Assembly (NCBI RefSeq): GCF_000013085.1
Contig: NC_007643.1
Location: forward strand, 2,861,501-2,925,500
Length of the DNA stretch: 64,000 nucleotides
Origin: Rhodospirillum rubrum ATCC 11170
GTDB lineage: Bacteria > Pseudomonadota > Alphaproteobacteria > Rhodospirillales > Rhodospirillaceae
Reading direction: 5' to 3'
The notes under the pieces were generated by a model. That model had not been told where the DNA came from, made no database searches, and saw only the letters and a list, made by a program, of their open reading frames with translations. Below are positions 46,555-54,993 of this stretch, piece by piece. The stretch's first letter is position 1, and the number at the start of each line of letters is the position of its first letter. The translations under genes were made by a program, and so were the position numbers.

Positions 46555-46638
46555 ACCCGTTGCCATCCCTCCCAAGGGTCGCCATCATTAGTTCTATAAG
46601 AAGGCCCCCTAAAGGGGACCCGATGGGAGAGACCGGCG

Positions 46639-47160
46639 ATGTTGCTTCGTAAAGAGACCGCGGAAAGCCAGCGCGCCAGCGCCAGTTGGTCGGCGGCGAC
46701 CCAGCGCACGTTCCTGGTTGTCGTCGACAACTCGGCCGAGATGCGGGTGGCGTTACGCTACGCCAGCCGCCGGGCGCAGAACACCGGCGGCCGGGTGGCG
46801 CTGATGATCGCCATCGAACAGACCGAATTCGAGCAATGGATGTTCGTTGGCAATCTGATGCGCGAAGAGGCCCGCGAGGGCGCCGAGCAAAGCTTGCAAC
46901 GCCATGCCGCCGCCGTCGGCGCCGTAAGCGGCGAAAGGCCGTCGCTGTTCGTGCGCGAAGGCGACCGCATCCGCGAAGTGTTCAAGCTGGTCAACGAAGA
47001 GCCGTCGATTTCGGTGCTGGTGCTTGGCGTCGGCGCCGATCCCAATAATCCCGGCCCGCTGGTCCGCGAACTGACCGGCCGTCAGGCCGGCAAGCTGCGG
47101 GTTCCCGTGACCCTGGTGCCCGGTGGCCTGAGCGATGCCGAGATCGACGCCCTGGCCTGA
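46639..47160 (+). CDS. Universal stress protein family (UspA-like)
   Basis: The 173-residue protein has a Usp fold: an N-terminal extension of about 20 residues, then TFLVVVDNSAEMRVALRYASRRA, VALMIAIEQTEFEQWMF, and the C-terminal VLVLGVGADPNNPGPLVREL with KLRVPVTLVPGGL. The glycine-rich ATP-binding loop of classical UspA is only loosely kept, so nucleotide binding is uncertain. Such proteins respond to starvation, hypoxia or redox stress. GGGAGAGA precedes the ATG. Confidence 0.85.
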   Translation: MLLRKETAESQRASASWSAATQRTFLVVVDNSAEMRVALRYASRRAQNTGGRVALMIAIEQTEFEQWMFVGNLMREEAREGAEQSLQRHAAAVGAVSGERPSLFVREGDRIREVFKLVNEEPSISVLVLGVGADPNNPGPLVRELTGRQAGKLRVPVTLVPGGLSDAEIDALA

Positions 47161-47306
47161 ACCGGGCCCCGCCGCTTGGCGAGAATGCGACAAGAAAACA
47201 CGGACGATCCAACGTCCCCCCTTGTCGGGCTCTGGCCGCGATCCGATTATTTATCCCTCGCCGCTGGTGAAACCCCACTGCGGCCGCGAACAAGGGATGA
47301 GCAAGC

Positions 47307-47765
47307 GTGACCAACGGCAAGCGGATCGCCCTGCTGGCATTGGGCCATGCCTGCGTGGGTTTGGGGGTGATCGGCGCCTTTCTCCCCGTGGTGCCGACCA
47401 CGCCGTTTCTTCTGCTCGCCACCTGGGCCTATGGACAATCAAGCCCGCGCCTGCGCGCTTGGCTATGGACCCATCCGCGCTATGGCAAGGCCATTCGCGG
47501 CTGGCATGAGCACGGGCTGATCAGCCGGCGGGCCAAGGTGCTCTCGATCGGGGCGATGGCCTGTTCGGTCGGCATCACGGCGTGGCTGATCGGCACTATG
47601 ACCGTTGTGGCGATCCAGGCCGGGGTGCTGGTGCTGGTGGCGGCCTTCATCGCCAGCCGCCCCGAACACCCGCCCGCCGAACACCCGCCCGCCGAAAGCA
47701 TGATGACCAAGCCTCCGCCAGCCTCCCCGGCCGCTTCCCCACTGATCACGCCGCCGGAGCGCTGA
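47307..47765 (+). CDS. DUF454 (YbaN-type) inner membrane protein
   Basis: The 152-residue protein starts at a GTG. It has the DUF454 signature GVIGAFLPVVPTTPFLLLATWAYG near residue 20-44, a short soluble loop with PRLRAWLWTHPRYGKAI, and two more hydrophobic helices. The C-terminus has a Pro-rich tail with two copies of EHPPAE. The function of the family is unknown. Its stop overlaps the convergent hydroxypyruvate isomerase gene by 20 bases. Confidence 0.87.
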   Translation: MTNGKRIALLALGHACVGLGVIGAFLPVVPTTPFLLLATWAYGQSSPRLRAWLWTHPRYGKAIRGWHEHGLISRRAKVLSIGAMACSVGITAWLIGTMTVVAIQAGVLVLVAAFIASRPEHPPAEHPPAESMMTKPPPASPAASPLITPPER

Positions 47766-48540
47766 TCCCGAAATCCCGCGCCCAGCGCAGGCCGGCCTCG
47801 GTGCCGGCGCGCGGGGTGTACTCGCAGCCGACCCAACCGGGGAAGCCGTGGGCATCGAGCAGATTGAACAGATAGGGCCAGTTGATCTCGCCATTGGCAT
47901 CGGGTTCGCGCCGTCCGGGAACCCCGGCGACCTGGACATGGGCGATGCGCTCGATGTTGGATTCCAGAAAATCCGTCAGCCCGCCCTGAACGATCTGGGC
48001 GTGATAAAAATCGTAAAGCACATGCAGGTTCTTGTGGCCGACCTCTTCGATGACCTGCAAGGCGTCATCGGGACGCGACAGGAAATAGCCCGGCATGTCC
48101 TCGGTATTGACCGCCTCGATCAGCACCTTCACACCGCGCTCGGCGAACAGATCGGCGGCATAGGCCAGATTTTCGACATAGGTTTCCAGGGCGACGGGCC
48201 AGTCGTCCTCGGCGACCACCCCGGCCATCACGTGGACGCGCTCGCAGCCGGCCAGTTCCACATAGGGCAGCACGACCTCCAGGCTGTCGCGGAACTCGCT
48301 CTGGCGGCCCGGCAGGGCGGCAAGGCCGCGCTCGCCGGCCGCCCAATCGCCCGGCGGGGCGTTGAAGAGCACGACATCAAGCCGGTTCATCGCCGCCAGA
48401 TCGCCCAGCCGTTCCGGGGCCAAGGTATAGGGAAACTGCAGCTCCACCCCCCGAAAGCCGCAGGCCGCGGCGGCGGCGAACCGCTCCTCGAGCGGGCGGT
48501 CGGTAAAGAGCGTGGAAAGATTGGCCGCGAAGCGTGGCAT
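47746..48540 (-). CDS. hyi: Hydroxypyruvate isomerase
   Basis: From ATG 48540 (MPRFAANLSTLFTDRPLEER) the protein has 264 residues and is an AP endonuclease 2-like TIM-barrel isomerase of the Hyi type. Metal-site regions seen are LIEAVNTEDMPGYFL, VLYDFYHAQIVQGG, HVQVAGVPGRREPD and WVGCEYTPRAG. It interconverts hydroxypyruvate and tartronate semialdehyde. Together with glycerate kinase and pyruvate kinase in the same window it links glyoxylate/C3 acids to central metabolism. Gcl and GlxR are not visible. Confidence 0.93.
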   Translation of the reverse strand: MPRFAANLSTLFTDRPLEERFAAAAACGFRGVELQFPYTLAPERLGDLAAMNRLDVVLFNAPPGDWAAGERGLAALPGRQSEFRDSLEVVLPYVELAGCERVHVMAGVVAEDDWPVALETYVENLAYAADLFAERGVKVLIEAVNTEDMPGYFLSRPDDALQVIEEVGHKNLHVLYDFYHAQIVQGGLTDFLESNIERIAHVQVAGVPGRREPDANGEINWPYLFNLLDAHGFPGWVGCEYTPRAGTEAGLRWARDFGISAPAA

Positions 48541-48812
48541 TGGGTGCTTGTCCTGGACAAAGGGGGGGTGGCGGGAGTATGCACGATTCTCGCCTTGCGC
48601 TATATCATGGCGAGCGAAGGTCGTTTGCGTTATGTCGCCCGCCATTCTAAAGCAAGTTCGGCGCCGACAGAACCAATCGGCGCCAAGGATTTTGCTGGCA
48701 ATCACAAACTAGAGCTTTGCCGCCGGATTCTAGCGAACGCGAAAGACTCTAGCGGTTGGCTAAACCGTTGACGAGGGCGCGCGAGACGCCCCGACCAGGA
48801 GAGAGCGGCCCC

Positions 48813-50222
48813 ATGGACGGCGAGACGAACACCCTGCATCCCGAGGCGTCCCAGGCCAGTGCGATCAGCGCCAAGACCCAGGCCCTGGCGTCGAAATACG
48901 ATCTGCGTCTGCCCCGCTACACCTCCTATCCGACCGCCCCCCATTTCCATGGCGGCGTCGGGGCCGAGACCTATGGTCAATGGCTGGAAGCCCTGGAGCC
49001 GGGTTCGCCGGCCTCGCTGTATCTCCATGTCGCCTATTGCGCCGAGATGTGCTGGTTCTGCGGCTGCCATACCCGGGTGACCAAGCGCTATGATCCGGTC
49101 GCCGATTACCTCGACGCCCTGCTGAGCGAAAGCGCCATGGTGGCCAAGCGCCTGTCCGGGCCGCTGAAGGTCACCCATGTGCATTTCGGCGGCGGCACGC
49201 CCACCATCTTGACGGCCGATGATTTCGTCCGCACCATCGATACACTGCGCGCCGATTTCGGTCTGGCCGATGTCGCCGAGATCGCCGTGGAAATGGATCC
49301 GCGCACCGCGACCCTTGATTACGTCAAGGCGATGGCACGCGCCGGCGTCACCCGCGCCAGCATCGGCGTTCAGGACTTCAAGGATGACGTTCAGAAGGCG
49401 ATCAACCGCATCCAGCCCATCGAACTGGTCGCCCAGGTGATCGACTGGCTGCGCGACAACGGCATCAGCGATATCAACATGGATCTGGTCTATGGCCTGC
49501 CCCATCAGACCACGTCGAGCGTCCTGCATACCATCGATCAGGCGATCGCCATGGCGCCGCGCCGGGTATCGCTGTTTGGCTATGCCCATGTGCCGTGGAT
49601 GAAGAAGCACATGCGGCTGATCGACGAGGCCAGCCTGCCCGATGTGCCCGAGCGTTGGAGCCAGTATCTGGCGGCCACCGCCCACTTCCAGGCCTTGGGC
49701 TATGTCGCCGTCGGCCTGGATCACTTCGCCGCCCCCGATGACGAGATGGCCCGCGCGCTCAGCGAAGGCATCCTGCACCGCAATTTCCAAGGCTACACCA
49801 CCGATACCGCCCCGGCGCTGATCGGCCTGGGCGCCTCGGGCATCGGCTATCTGCCCCAGGGCTATGTCGCCAATGAGGGCGAAATCGGCGCCTATAAGGA
49901 GCTGATCCGCGGTGGATCCTTCGCCACCAAGCGCGGCATCGCCGTCAGCACCGACGATATGGTCCGCCGCTCGGTCATCGAACGGCTGATGTGTGATCTG
50001 GCCGTCGATCTTGGCGCCGTCGCCCGCGAATACGGCCTGCCCGACGACACCTTCGCCACGGAACTCGCCGCCATGGACTCGCTGGAAGGCGACGGCGTGC
50101 TGGTGCGCGAGGGCGGGGTCGTTCACATCACCGAACTGGGCCGGCCGCTGGTGCGCGCCGTCTGCGCCAAATTCGACCGCTACCTGAAAATGGGCGAGCA
50201 GCGCCATTCCCGCGCCGTCTGA
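48813..50222 (+). CDS. hemN: Oxygen-independent coproporphyrinogen III dehydrogenase
   Basis: From ATG 48813 (MDGETNTLHP) the protein has 469 residues and is a radical SAM enzyme. The cluster cysteines are Cys76, Cys80 and Cys83, with Cys85 next to them (YCAEMCWFCGCH), as in E. coli HemN. HFGGGTPT, GYAHVPWMKKHMRL and GYTTDTAPALIGLGASGIG confirm the true HemN group. It oxidatively decarboxylates coproporphyrinogen III to protoporphyrinogen IX without oxygen, needed for haem and bacteriochlorophyll under anoxic growth. AGGAGAGA precedes this ATG. No clear FNR box was found in the 270-bp upstream gap. Confidence 0.96.
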   Translation: MDGETNTLHPEASQASAISAKTQALASKYDLRLPRYTSYPTAPHFHGGVGAETYGQWLEALEPGSPASLYLHVAYCAEMCWFCGCHTRVTKRYDPVADYLDALLSESAMVAKRLSGPLKVTHVHFGGGTPTILTADDFVRTIDTLRADFGLADVAEIAVEMDPRTATLDYVKAMARAGVTRASIGVQDFKDDVQKAINRIQPIELVAQVIDWLRDNGISDINMDLVYGLPHQTTSSVLHTIDQAIAMAPRRVSLFGYAHVPWMKKHMRLIDEASLPDVPERWSQYLAATAHFQALGYVAVGLDHFAAPDDEMARALSEGILHRNFQGYTTDTAPALIGLGASGIGYLPQGYVANEGEIGAYKELIRGGSFATKRGIAVSTDDMVRRSVIERLMCDLAVDLGAVAREYGLPDDTFATELAAMDSLEGDGVLVREGGVVHITELGRPLVRAVCAKFDRYLKMGEQRHSRAV

Positions 50223-50232
50223 TCCCTGATGC

Positions 50233-50260
50233 CCCTCGGCCCGGGAAACCGGGCCGAGGG
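50233..50260 (+). terminator. GNRA-capped hairpin after hemN
   Basis: A perfect 12-bp stem (50233-50244 and 50249-50260; arm CCCTCGGCCCGG) closes a GAAA tetraloop 10 bp after the hemN stop. Only a weak T-rich tail follows, so it may act as a terminator or as an mRNA 3'-end stabiliser. Confidence 0.75.
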
Positions 50261-50310
50261 AGCCGCGATCTATTTCTTTCGATATATACCTTTTTTTAAT
50301 TTTAGACCTT

Positions 50311-50325
50311 AGGCTACAATAGCCT
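50311..50325. promoter_or_regulatory. Palindrome in AT-rich region upstream of the hemerythrin-receiver gene
   Basis: AGGCTA-CAA-TAGCCT is a perfect 6-bp inverted repeat with a 3-base centre inside an AT-rich tract (50272-50350), about 95 bp before the start of the next gene. It could be an operator or part of a short hairpin. Confidence 0.45.
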
Positions 50326-50418
50326 GGGTAAGAGATAACCCTTTGCCCGGCCTCCACCCTATAACGATACTCATTCTTAACTGTCCGTCCGCGACAGAAG
50401 GCCGCAGGGGATGATGCG

Positions 50419-51369
50419 ATGACAGAGGAACCCGCCACTCCGGGACAGGGCGACCTCAGCCTATTTAACTGGTCGGAAGAGCGGCGCCTGGGCGTTCGCC
50501 TGATGGACCGCGATCATCAAGTGGTGTGCCATCAAGCCGGCCTGCTTGCCGCGGGCGTCGACCGCGGCGACGGCGCGGCGATGGCGGCGGGCGCGCGGTT
50601 TCTTCAGGATTACATCCCGCGCATGTTCGAGCGTGAGGATCGGCTGATGGCCAATACCAACCATCCCGAGCGTGGCGCCCATCAAGACGCGCACAGACAG
50701 TTGCTGGTTGGCCTGATGACGCGGACCAGCGGCCCGATCGAGACCGCTGCTTCGGTGCTGGCCGCCGTCGAGACCTGGATCCGCGGCCATATCGACGCCC
50801 ACGACCGGCCGCTGGCCCGCCATGTTCTCGAGGCGGCGATCGATCCCTTCGCCGCGACGGGGGGGCGACGGCTGCTTGGCTCGGTTCAATGGGACCGTTT
50901 GTCGGTCATGGTCGTCGACGGTCAGTTCGCCTTCCGCCGCACGGCGCGCGACATGCTGGTCGCCTTGGGCGTGGCGACGGTGATCGAGGCCCGCGACGGC
51001 GTCGAGGCGCTGAAACAGCTCCCCAACCACAAGATCGACGCCCTGCTCGTCGATCTTTACATGGCGCCGATGGACGGGGTGGAGTTTACCCATTTGATGC
51101 GCAACATCGCCGACAGCCCCAATCCCCGCGCCCTGATCATCCTGATGACCGGGGCCGAGGTGTCCCAGGGGCTGATCAACCGGGCGCTCGATGCCGGCAT
51201 CCATGATCTTATGAAAAAGCCGATCAGCCAGGACGCCCTGCGCGCCCGCTTGGAGCGCCACCTGCTCGCCCCTTTGCCCTTCCACGAGGTCGGCCGCTAC
51301 CTGCTGCCCGTCCACCCCGACCGCAACGCCACCTTGCTGCGCCGGCAGGCCGCCAGCCTAAGCCGTTAG
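50419..51369 (+). CDS. Hemerythrin-response regulator fusion protein
   Basis: The 316-residue protein joins an N-terminal bacteriohemerythrin domain (about 15-140) to a receiver domain (about 163-280). Aligning spacing with bacteriohemerythrin, iron ligands correspond to His33, position 69, Glu73, His88, His92, His124 and Asp129. Position 69 is Met (YIPRMFERED) where a His is expected; all others are kept. The receiver has the acceptor Asp212 (LLVDLYMAPMDG), Thr in MTGA and Lys267 in MKKPIS; the usual acidic pair near the start is D167-G168. No output domain follows. It may couple oxygen or redox state to signalling. It follows hemN and converges on a crotonase gene, overlapping it by 4 bases. 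Confidence 0.88.
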   Translation: MTEEPATPGQGDLSLFNWSEERRLGVRLMDRDHQVVCHQAGLLAAGVDRGDGAAMAAGARFLQDYIPRMFEREDRLMANTNHPERGAHQDAHRQLLVGLMTRTSGPIETAASVLAAVETWIRGHIDAHDRPLARHVLEAAIDPFAATGGRRLLGSVQWDRLSVMVVDGQFAFRRTARDMLVALGVATVIEARDGVEALKQLPNHKIDALLVDLYMAPMDGVEFTHLMRNIADSPNPRALIILMTGAEVSQGLINRALDAGIHDLMKKPISQDALRARLERHLLAPLPFHEVGRYLLPVHPDRNATLLRRQAASLSR

Positions 51370-52196
51370 CGCCCCTTGAAGACCGGCGGCCGCTTGGCCA
51401 GGAAGGCCGCCACCCCTTCTCGGTAGTCTTCGGTTTCCAAGAAGCGATAGCATTCGGCCATCTCGGCCTCGCCCGGCGGCGGCCCCTCGGCCAGCAGGCG
51501 GGTGACGAAGGCCTTGTGGCTGGCGTTGACCCCGGGGGCGGCGCGGACCAGACGGCTGACGGTCTCGTCGAGGTGGGCGGCGAACGCCCCATCGGCGACG
51601 ACCCGATTGACCAACCCCATGCGCAGCGCCTCGTCGGCGCCGAAAACCCGGCCTTCCAGCAGGATCTCCAGGGTGTTTGCCGGACCGGCCAGCCGTAGCA
51701 ATCCGCCGATCTCGGGATAGGCCATCACCACGCCGATGCGGTTGATCGGCACGCCGAAGCGCCCCGAGGCGTTGGACAGGCGGAGATCGGCCATGCAGGC
51801 CAGTTCCAGACCGGCGCCGACGCAAGCCCCCTCGATCGCCGCGATCACCGGCACGGGGAAGGCGCGCACGCCGTCCAGGGCCCGGCGCATCACCCGATCA
51901 TAGTCTTGCGCCTGGGCGGCGGTGGCGCGCAGGGTGGCGAATTCGCCGATATCGGCGCCGGCGGCGAAGGCCCGCCCCCCGGCGCCGCGCAGCACCAGAC
52001 AGCGCAGATCCTCGCCCTCGGCCAAGCGCCCGGCCAAGACCGCCACCGCCTCGCCAAGCGCCCGCCACAGGGGCAGATCCAGGGCGTTCAGGCGATCGGG
52101 CCGATTAAGAACCAAAGTGGCGACGGCGCCTTCGATGGTGACGAGCACGCTTGCGGACGGCGCGGCCCCGACAGGACCCGACTGGCTGGCGGTCAT
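51366..52196 (-). CDS. Enoyl-CoA hydratase/isomerase family protein
   Basis: The 276-residue protein has the crotonase fold: VATLVLNRPDRLNALD, the oxyanion-hole segment GGRAFAAGADIGEF and IEGACVGAGLELACMADLRL, then GVVMAYPEIGGLLRLAG. The Glu in AYPEIGG and the surrounding residues fit a hydratase or isomerase. Specificity within the superfamily (hydration, isomerisation, decarboxylation) cannot be settled. It is a single minus-strand gene divergent from pyrE. Confidence 0.88.
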   Translation of the reverse strand: MTASQSGPVGAAPSASVLVTIEGAVATLVLNRPDRLNALDLPLWRALGEAVAVLAGRLAEGEDLRCLVLRGAGGRAFAAGADIGEFATLRATAAQAQDYDRVMRRALDGVRAFPVPVIAAIEGACVGAGLELACMADLRLSNASGRFGVPINRIGVVMAYPEIGGLLRLAGPANTLEILLEGRVFGADEALRMGLVNRVVADGAFAAHLDETVSRLVRAAPGVNASHKAFVTRLLAEGPPPGEAEMAECYRFLETEDYREGVAAFLAKRPPVFKGR

Positions 52197-52366
52197 CGAT
52201 CGGCTCTCCTTGCTTTCCCGGCGGCGGCGCTCTTGAAAAGAGCGGCCGGGGACAGTTGTGGAGCGTTGGTTTTACCGTTAAAAAGCGGTCATCGGAAGCT
52301 GGGGCGCATCCTCTGTCCGTCGCCACCCCTGCCCGTTCCCCGTCAACGGAAAGAAGGCCATGCGCA

Positions 52367-53050
52367 ATGGACCTTGATACCCTGGCCAACGCCGAGGCCG
52401 GCCGCACCGTCGCCAGCATCCTGTTGGAAATCGGCGCCGTCAATTTCCGCCCCCAGCAGCCCTATACCTTGACCGCCGGATGGGCGAGCCCGGTCTATAT
52501 CGACTGCCGCAAGATCATCAGCTATCCGCGGGCGCGGCGGCGGATCATCGATCTCGCCACCCGCAAGATCGAACGCGCCATCGGCTTTGAAAGCCTCGAC
52601 TCCGTGGCCGGCGGCGAGACGGCGGGCATCCCTTACGCGGCGTGGCTGGCCGATTCCCTGGGTCTGCCCATGCAATACGTGCGCAAGAAGCCCAAGGGCT
52701 TTGGCCGCATGGGCCAGATCGAAGGCGATCTCAGCGAAGGCCAGCGGGTGTTGCTGGTCGAAGACCTCGCCAGCGACGGCGGCTCCAAGCTGGCCTTCGT
52801 CGACGCCCTGCGCCGGGCCGGGGCCCAGGTGAACGACACCTTCGTCGTGTTCTTCTATGGCGCCTTCCCCGGCGCCACCGACGCCCTGGCCGCCGAGGGC
52901 ATCACCCTGCATTGGCTGGCCACCTGGCACGACGTGCTGGCCGTCGCCGAACGCACCGCCGCCTTCCCCGAAGACAGCATCGAGGGCGTGCGCGCCTTCC
53001 TTGCCGACCCCGTCGGCTGGTCGGCCGCCCATGGCGGCAAAGGCGCCTGA
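52367..53050 (+). CDS. pyrE: Orotate phosphoribosyltransferase
   Basis: From ATG 52367 (MDLDTLANAEAG) the protein has 227 residues. It transfers orotate to PRPP to form orotidine 5'-monophosphate in pyrimidine synthesis. The PRPP-binding motif is VLLVEDLASDGGSK; other conserved parts are SPVYIDCRKIISYP, VAGGETAGIPYAAWLAD and YVRKKPKGFG. The form is the alphaproteobacterial one. The frame is open upstream to 52151, but the ATG at 52367 fits the family length. A GC hairpin follows 65 bp after the stop. Confidence 0.95.
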   Translation: MDLDTLANAEAGRTVASILLEIGAVNFRPQQPYTLTAGWASPVYIDCRKIISYPRARRRIIDLATRKIERAIGFESLDSVAGGETAGIPYAAWLADSLGLPMQYVRKKPKGFGRMGQIEGDLSEGQRVLLVEDLASDGGSKLAFVDALRRAGAQVNDTFVVFFYGAFPGATDALAAEGITLHWLATWHDVLAVAERTAAFPEDSIEGVRAFLADPVGWSAAHGGKGA

Positions 53051-53116
53051 CCTCATGATGCGGCAAAGGCGCCCGAGCTAAAAGGGGTGAGGTAAAATAA
53101 TCCGCTCCGCAAACCG

Positions 53117-53142
53117 GGCGACTCGGCGGCGGCCGAGTCGCC
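53117..53142 (+). terminator. Hairpin after pyrE
   Basis: A perfect 11-bp stem (GGCGACTCGGC at 53117-53127, complement at 53132-53142) with a 4-base loop lies 67 bp after the pyrE stop. No T run follows, so intrinsic termination is uncertain. Between here and the promoter at 53286 no gene or other element was recognised. Confidence 0.6.
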
Positions 53143-53285
53143 GCCGCCCCTCGCGCTAGCCGTTTTATGCGCCTTGAAGGCGACCCGGGCGGGTGCCGAG
53201 GGTCGCGAAAAGCGTCAACTTGGCGAGACAGGGGGGTGCGTAAATTGGTTTTGACAAAAAACGCCCTGTTCGCCCCCTTCCAGAC

Positions 53286-53313
53286 TGGACATCCCGGTTT
53301 GGAGGATTATCCT
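53286..53313 (+). promoter_or_regulatory. Candidate promoter for the hemA leader
   Basis: TGGACA (53286-53291) and TATCCT (53308-53313) are separated by 16 bases. A start point 5-8 bases downstream would begin the transcript at about 53317-53321, exactly where the base-paired leader begins. A TTGACA lies further upstream (near 53253) without a good -10. Confidence 0.55.
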
Positions 53314-53316
53314 CAC

Positions 53317-53486
53317 AGTCCTGAGATGTTCAGCGAGCGGTCGCGCTGATCGTGCCTTTTGGCAAACCATGCCCGGCAAGGCGATCAAAAGCGACACTAC
53401 CGAACCCCGTGGCACTCAAGACGGGGGCGGCGCTCGAGGGGGGCGGAGCCAGGAGAACGGCTCCCGAGGGGGTCTACGAGACTCCC
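53317..53486 (+). ncRNA. Candidate multi-stem structured RNA in the hemA 5' leader
   Basis: A closing helix pairs 53317-53327 (AGTCCTGAGAT) with 53472-53483 with one mismatch and one bulge. Inside it lie a long hairpin (53344-53358 with 53378-53393, inner GGCA/TGCC 61-64/70-73), a second (CCCCGT 53405-53410 with ACGGGG 53421-53426) and a third (GGAGCC 53445-53450 with GGCTCC 53459-53464). A competing hairpin, TCAGCG 53330-53335 with CGCTGA 53344-53349, would disrupt the first. No good protein frame covers it. Part of the 5' end (CTGAGATGTTC) resembles the start of E. coli 6S RNA from memory, but the branched fold does not fit 6S. It could be a regulatory leader of hemA or a separate small RNA. 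Confidence 0.4.
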
Positions 53487-53584
53487 AACCTGCGGGTTTG
53501 AGGGCGCCCTAGTCCCTTCTGCCCAAAGAAATTCGCCGACGGCTTGGCGCCGGCAGGGGAACTGTGATCAGGAGAGACCGATCA

Positions 53585-54799
53585 ATGGATTATGAGGGCT
53601 ATTTCGCCGAGCGACTTCACAGTCTGAAGCGGGAAGGGCGCTATCGCGTCTTCGCCGATCTCGAACGACAGGTGGGCCGGTTCCCCTTGGCGCGCAATTA
53701 CCGCGACGGAGAGGTTCACGAAGTCACCATCTGGTGTTCGAACGATTACCTGGGAATGGGCATCCATCCCGTCGTCCTCGAAGCCACGAACGAAGCTTTG
53801 TACACCTGCGGCGCCGGCGCCGGGGGCACGCGCAACATCAGCGGCACCAATCACTACCACGTGCTGCTCGAGCGCGAACTGGCCGATTGGTACAAGAAGG
53901 ACGAAGCCCTGCTGTTCACCAGCGGCTATGTCGCCAATATCACCACGCTGATGACCCTGGGCGCCCAGATCCCCGATCTGGTGATCTTCTCGGATTCCGA
54001 TAATCACAATTCGATGATCGAGGGGATCCGCCACTCGCGCGCGCCCAAGGAGATCTTCCGCCACAACGATCTCGCCCATCTCGAAGAGCTGCTGCGCAAG
54101 TATCCCAAGGATCGCGCCAAGCTGATCGCCTTCGAATCCGTCTATTCGATGGATGGCGATATCGCCCCGATCGCCGAGATTTGCGATCTCGCCGATAAAT
54201 ACGGCGCCATGACCTTCCTTGATGAAGTCCATGCCGTTGGCATGTATGGCGAGACCGGATCGGGCGTGGCCGAGCGCGATGGCGTGCGCGAGCGCCTGAC
54301 CATCATCCAGGCGACCATGGGCAAGGCCATCGGCTGCGTCGGCGGCTTCATCTGCGCCTCCGCCTCGCTGATCGATTTCGTCCGCAGCTTCGGGGCCGGC
54401 TTCATCTTCACCACCTCGCTGCCGCCGACCATCGCCGCTGGCGCCCTGGCCAGCGTGCGCTACCTCAAAGAGCACAACGAGCTTCGCGTCCGCCACCAGG
54501 AGCGGGCCGCCACCACCAAGTGGCGCCTGCGCGAGGCCGGGCTGCCGGTGATGCCCTCGGTCAGCCATATCATCCCGCTCGCCGTCGGCGACGCCTCGCT
54601 GTGCAAGCAGGCTTCGGACATGCTGCTCAGCCTGCATGACATCTATGTGCAGCCGATCAACTTCCCGACCGTTCCGCGCGGCACCGAACGGCTGCGCCTG
54701 ACCGCCACGCCGCTGCACACCGACGAGCATCTCGACCATCTGGTCCATGCCCTGTCCGACGTGTGGCGTCGCCTGGGGATTGGTCGTCAGGCCGCCTGA
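53585..54799 (+). CDS. hemA: 5-Aminolevulinate synthase (C4 pathway)
   Basis: From ATG 53585 ([20 protein letters not shown]) the protein has 404 residues. It condenses glycine with succinyl-CoA to 5-aminolevulinate, the first step of tetrapyrrole synthesis in alphaproteobacteria. Features are [55 protein letters not shown] and the pyridoxal phosphate lysine Lys247 in [11 protein letters not shown]. An AGGAGAGA ribosome site lies just upstream. It is monocistronic between a structured 5' region and a perfect terminator. Together with hemN it supplies haem and, in phototrophs, bacteriochlorophyll. Confidence 0.97.
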   Translation: MDYEGYFAERLHSLKREGRYRVFADLERQVGRFPLARNYRDGEVHEVTIWCSNDYLGMGIHPVVLEATNEALYTCGAGAGGTRNISGTNHYHVLLERELADWYKKDEALLFTSGYVANITTLMTLGAQIPDLVIFSDSDNHNSMIEGIRHSRAPKEIFRHNDLAHLEELLRKYPKDRAKLIAFESVYSMDGDIAPIAEICDLADKYGAMTFLDEVHAVGMYGETGSGVAERDGVRERLTIIQATMGKAIGCVGGFICASASLIDFVRSFGAGFIFTTSLPPTIAAGALASVRYLKEHNELRVRHQERAATTKWRLREAGLPVMPSVSHIIPLAVGDASLCKQASDMLLSLHDIYVQPINFPTVPRGTERLRLTATPLHTDEHLDHLVHALSDVWRRLGIGRQAA

Positions 54800-54846
54800 T
54801 CGCGCCCGACACCCTACTCTCCCCGATCATCCCGCTTGCCAAGCAC

Positions 54847-54880
54847 CCCCTCCTCCCCTTGTGGGAGGAGGGGTTTTTCT
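54847..54880 (+). terminator. Rho-independent terminator of hemA
   Basis: A perfect 11-bp stem (CCCCTCCTCCC at 54847-54857, complement at 54863-54873) with a 5-base loop is followed by TTTTTCTTT. It lies 48 bp after the hemA stop. Confidence 0.95.
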
Positions 54881-54993
54881 TTGCCTGGACGGACCGGTCC
54901 GAGCAAAAACGGGGTCCCCATCGCCCCACCGGCCCTTTCGCCGGCCATTCCCTTGCCCCATATCGCCCAAGAGCGGCAAGCAGGAGAGGCCCC

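Noticed and set aside
48541-48812. FNR box upstream of hemN
   Set aside because: An FNR site is expected for this gene in related bacteria, but no TTGAT-N4-ATCAA or close variant was seen in the gap.
53317-53486. Identification of the hemA leader as 6S RNA
   Set aside because: The 5' end (CTGAGATGTTC) and the length resemble 6S RNA from memory, but the segment folds best into several separate stems and not the single long hairpin with central bubble of 6S. It is kept as an unnamed structured RNA.
53359-53595. Small ORF of 78 codons upstream of hemA
   Set aside because: It overlaps the structured region and the hemA start, is very rich in Arg and has no ribosome site or recognisable domain.
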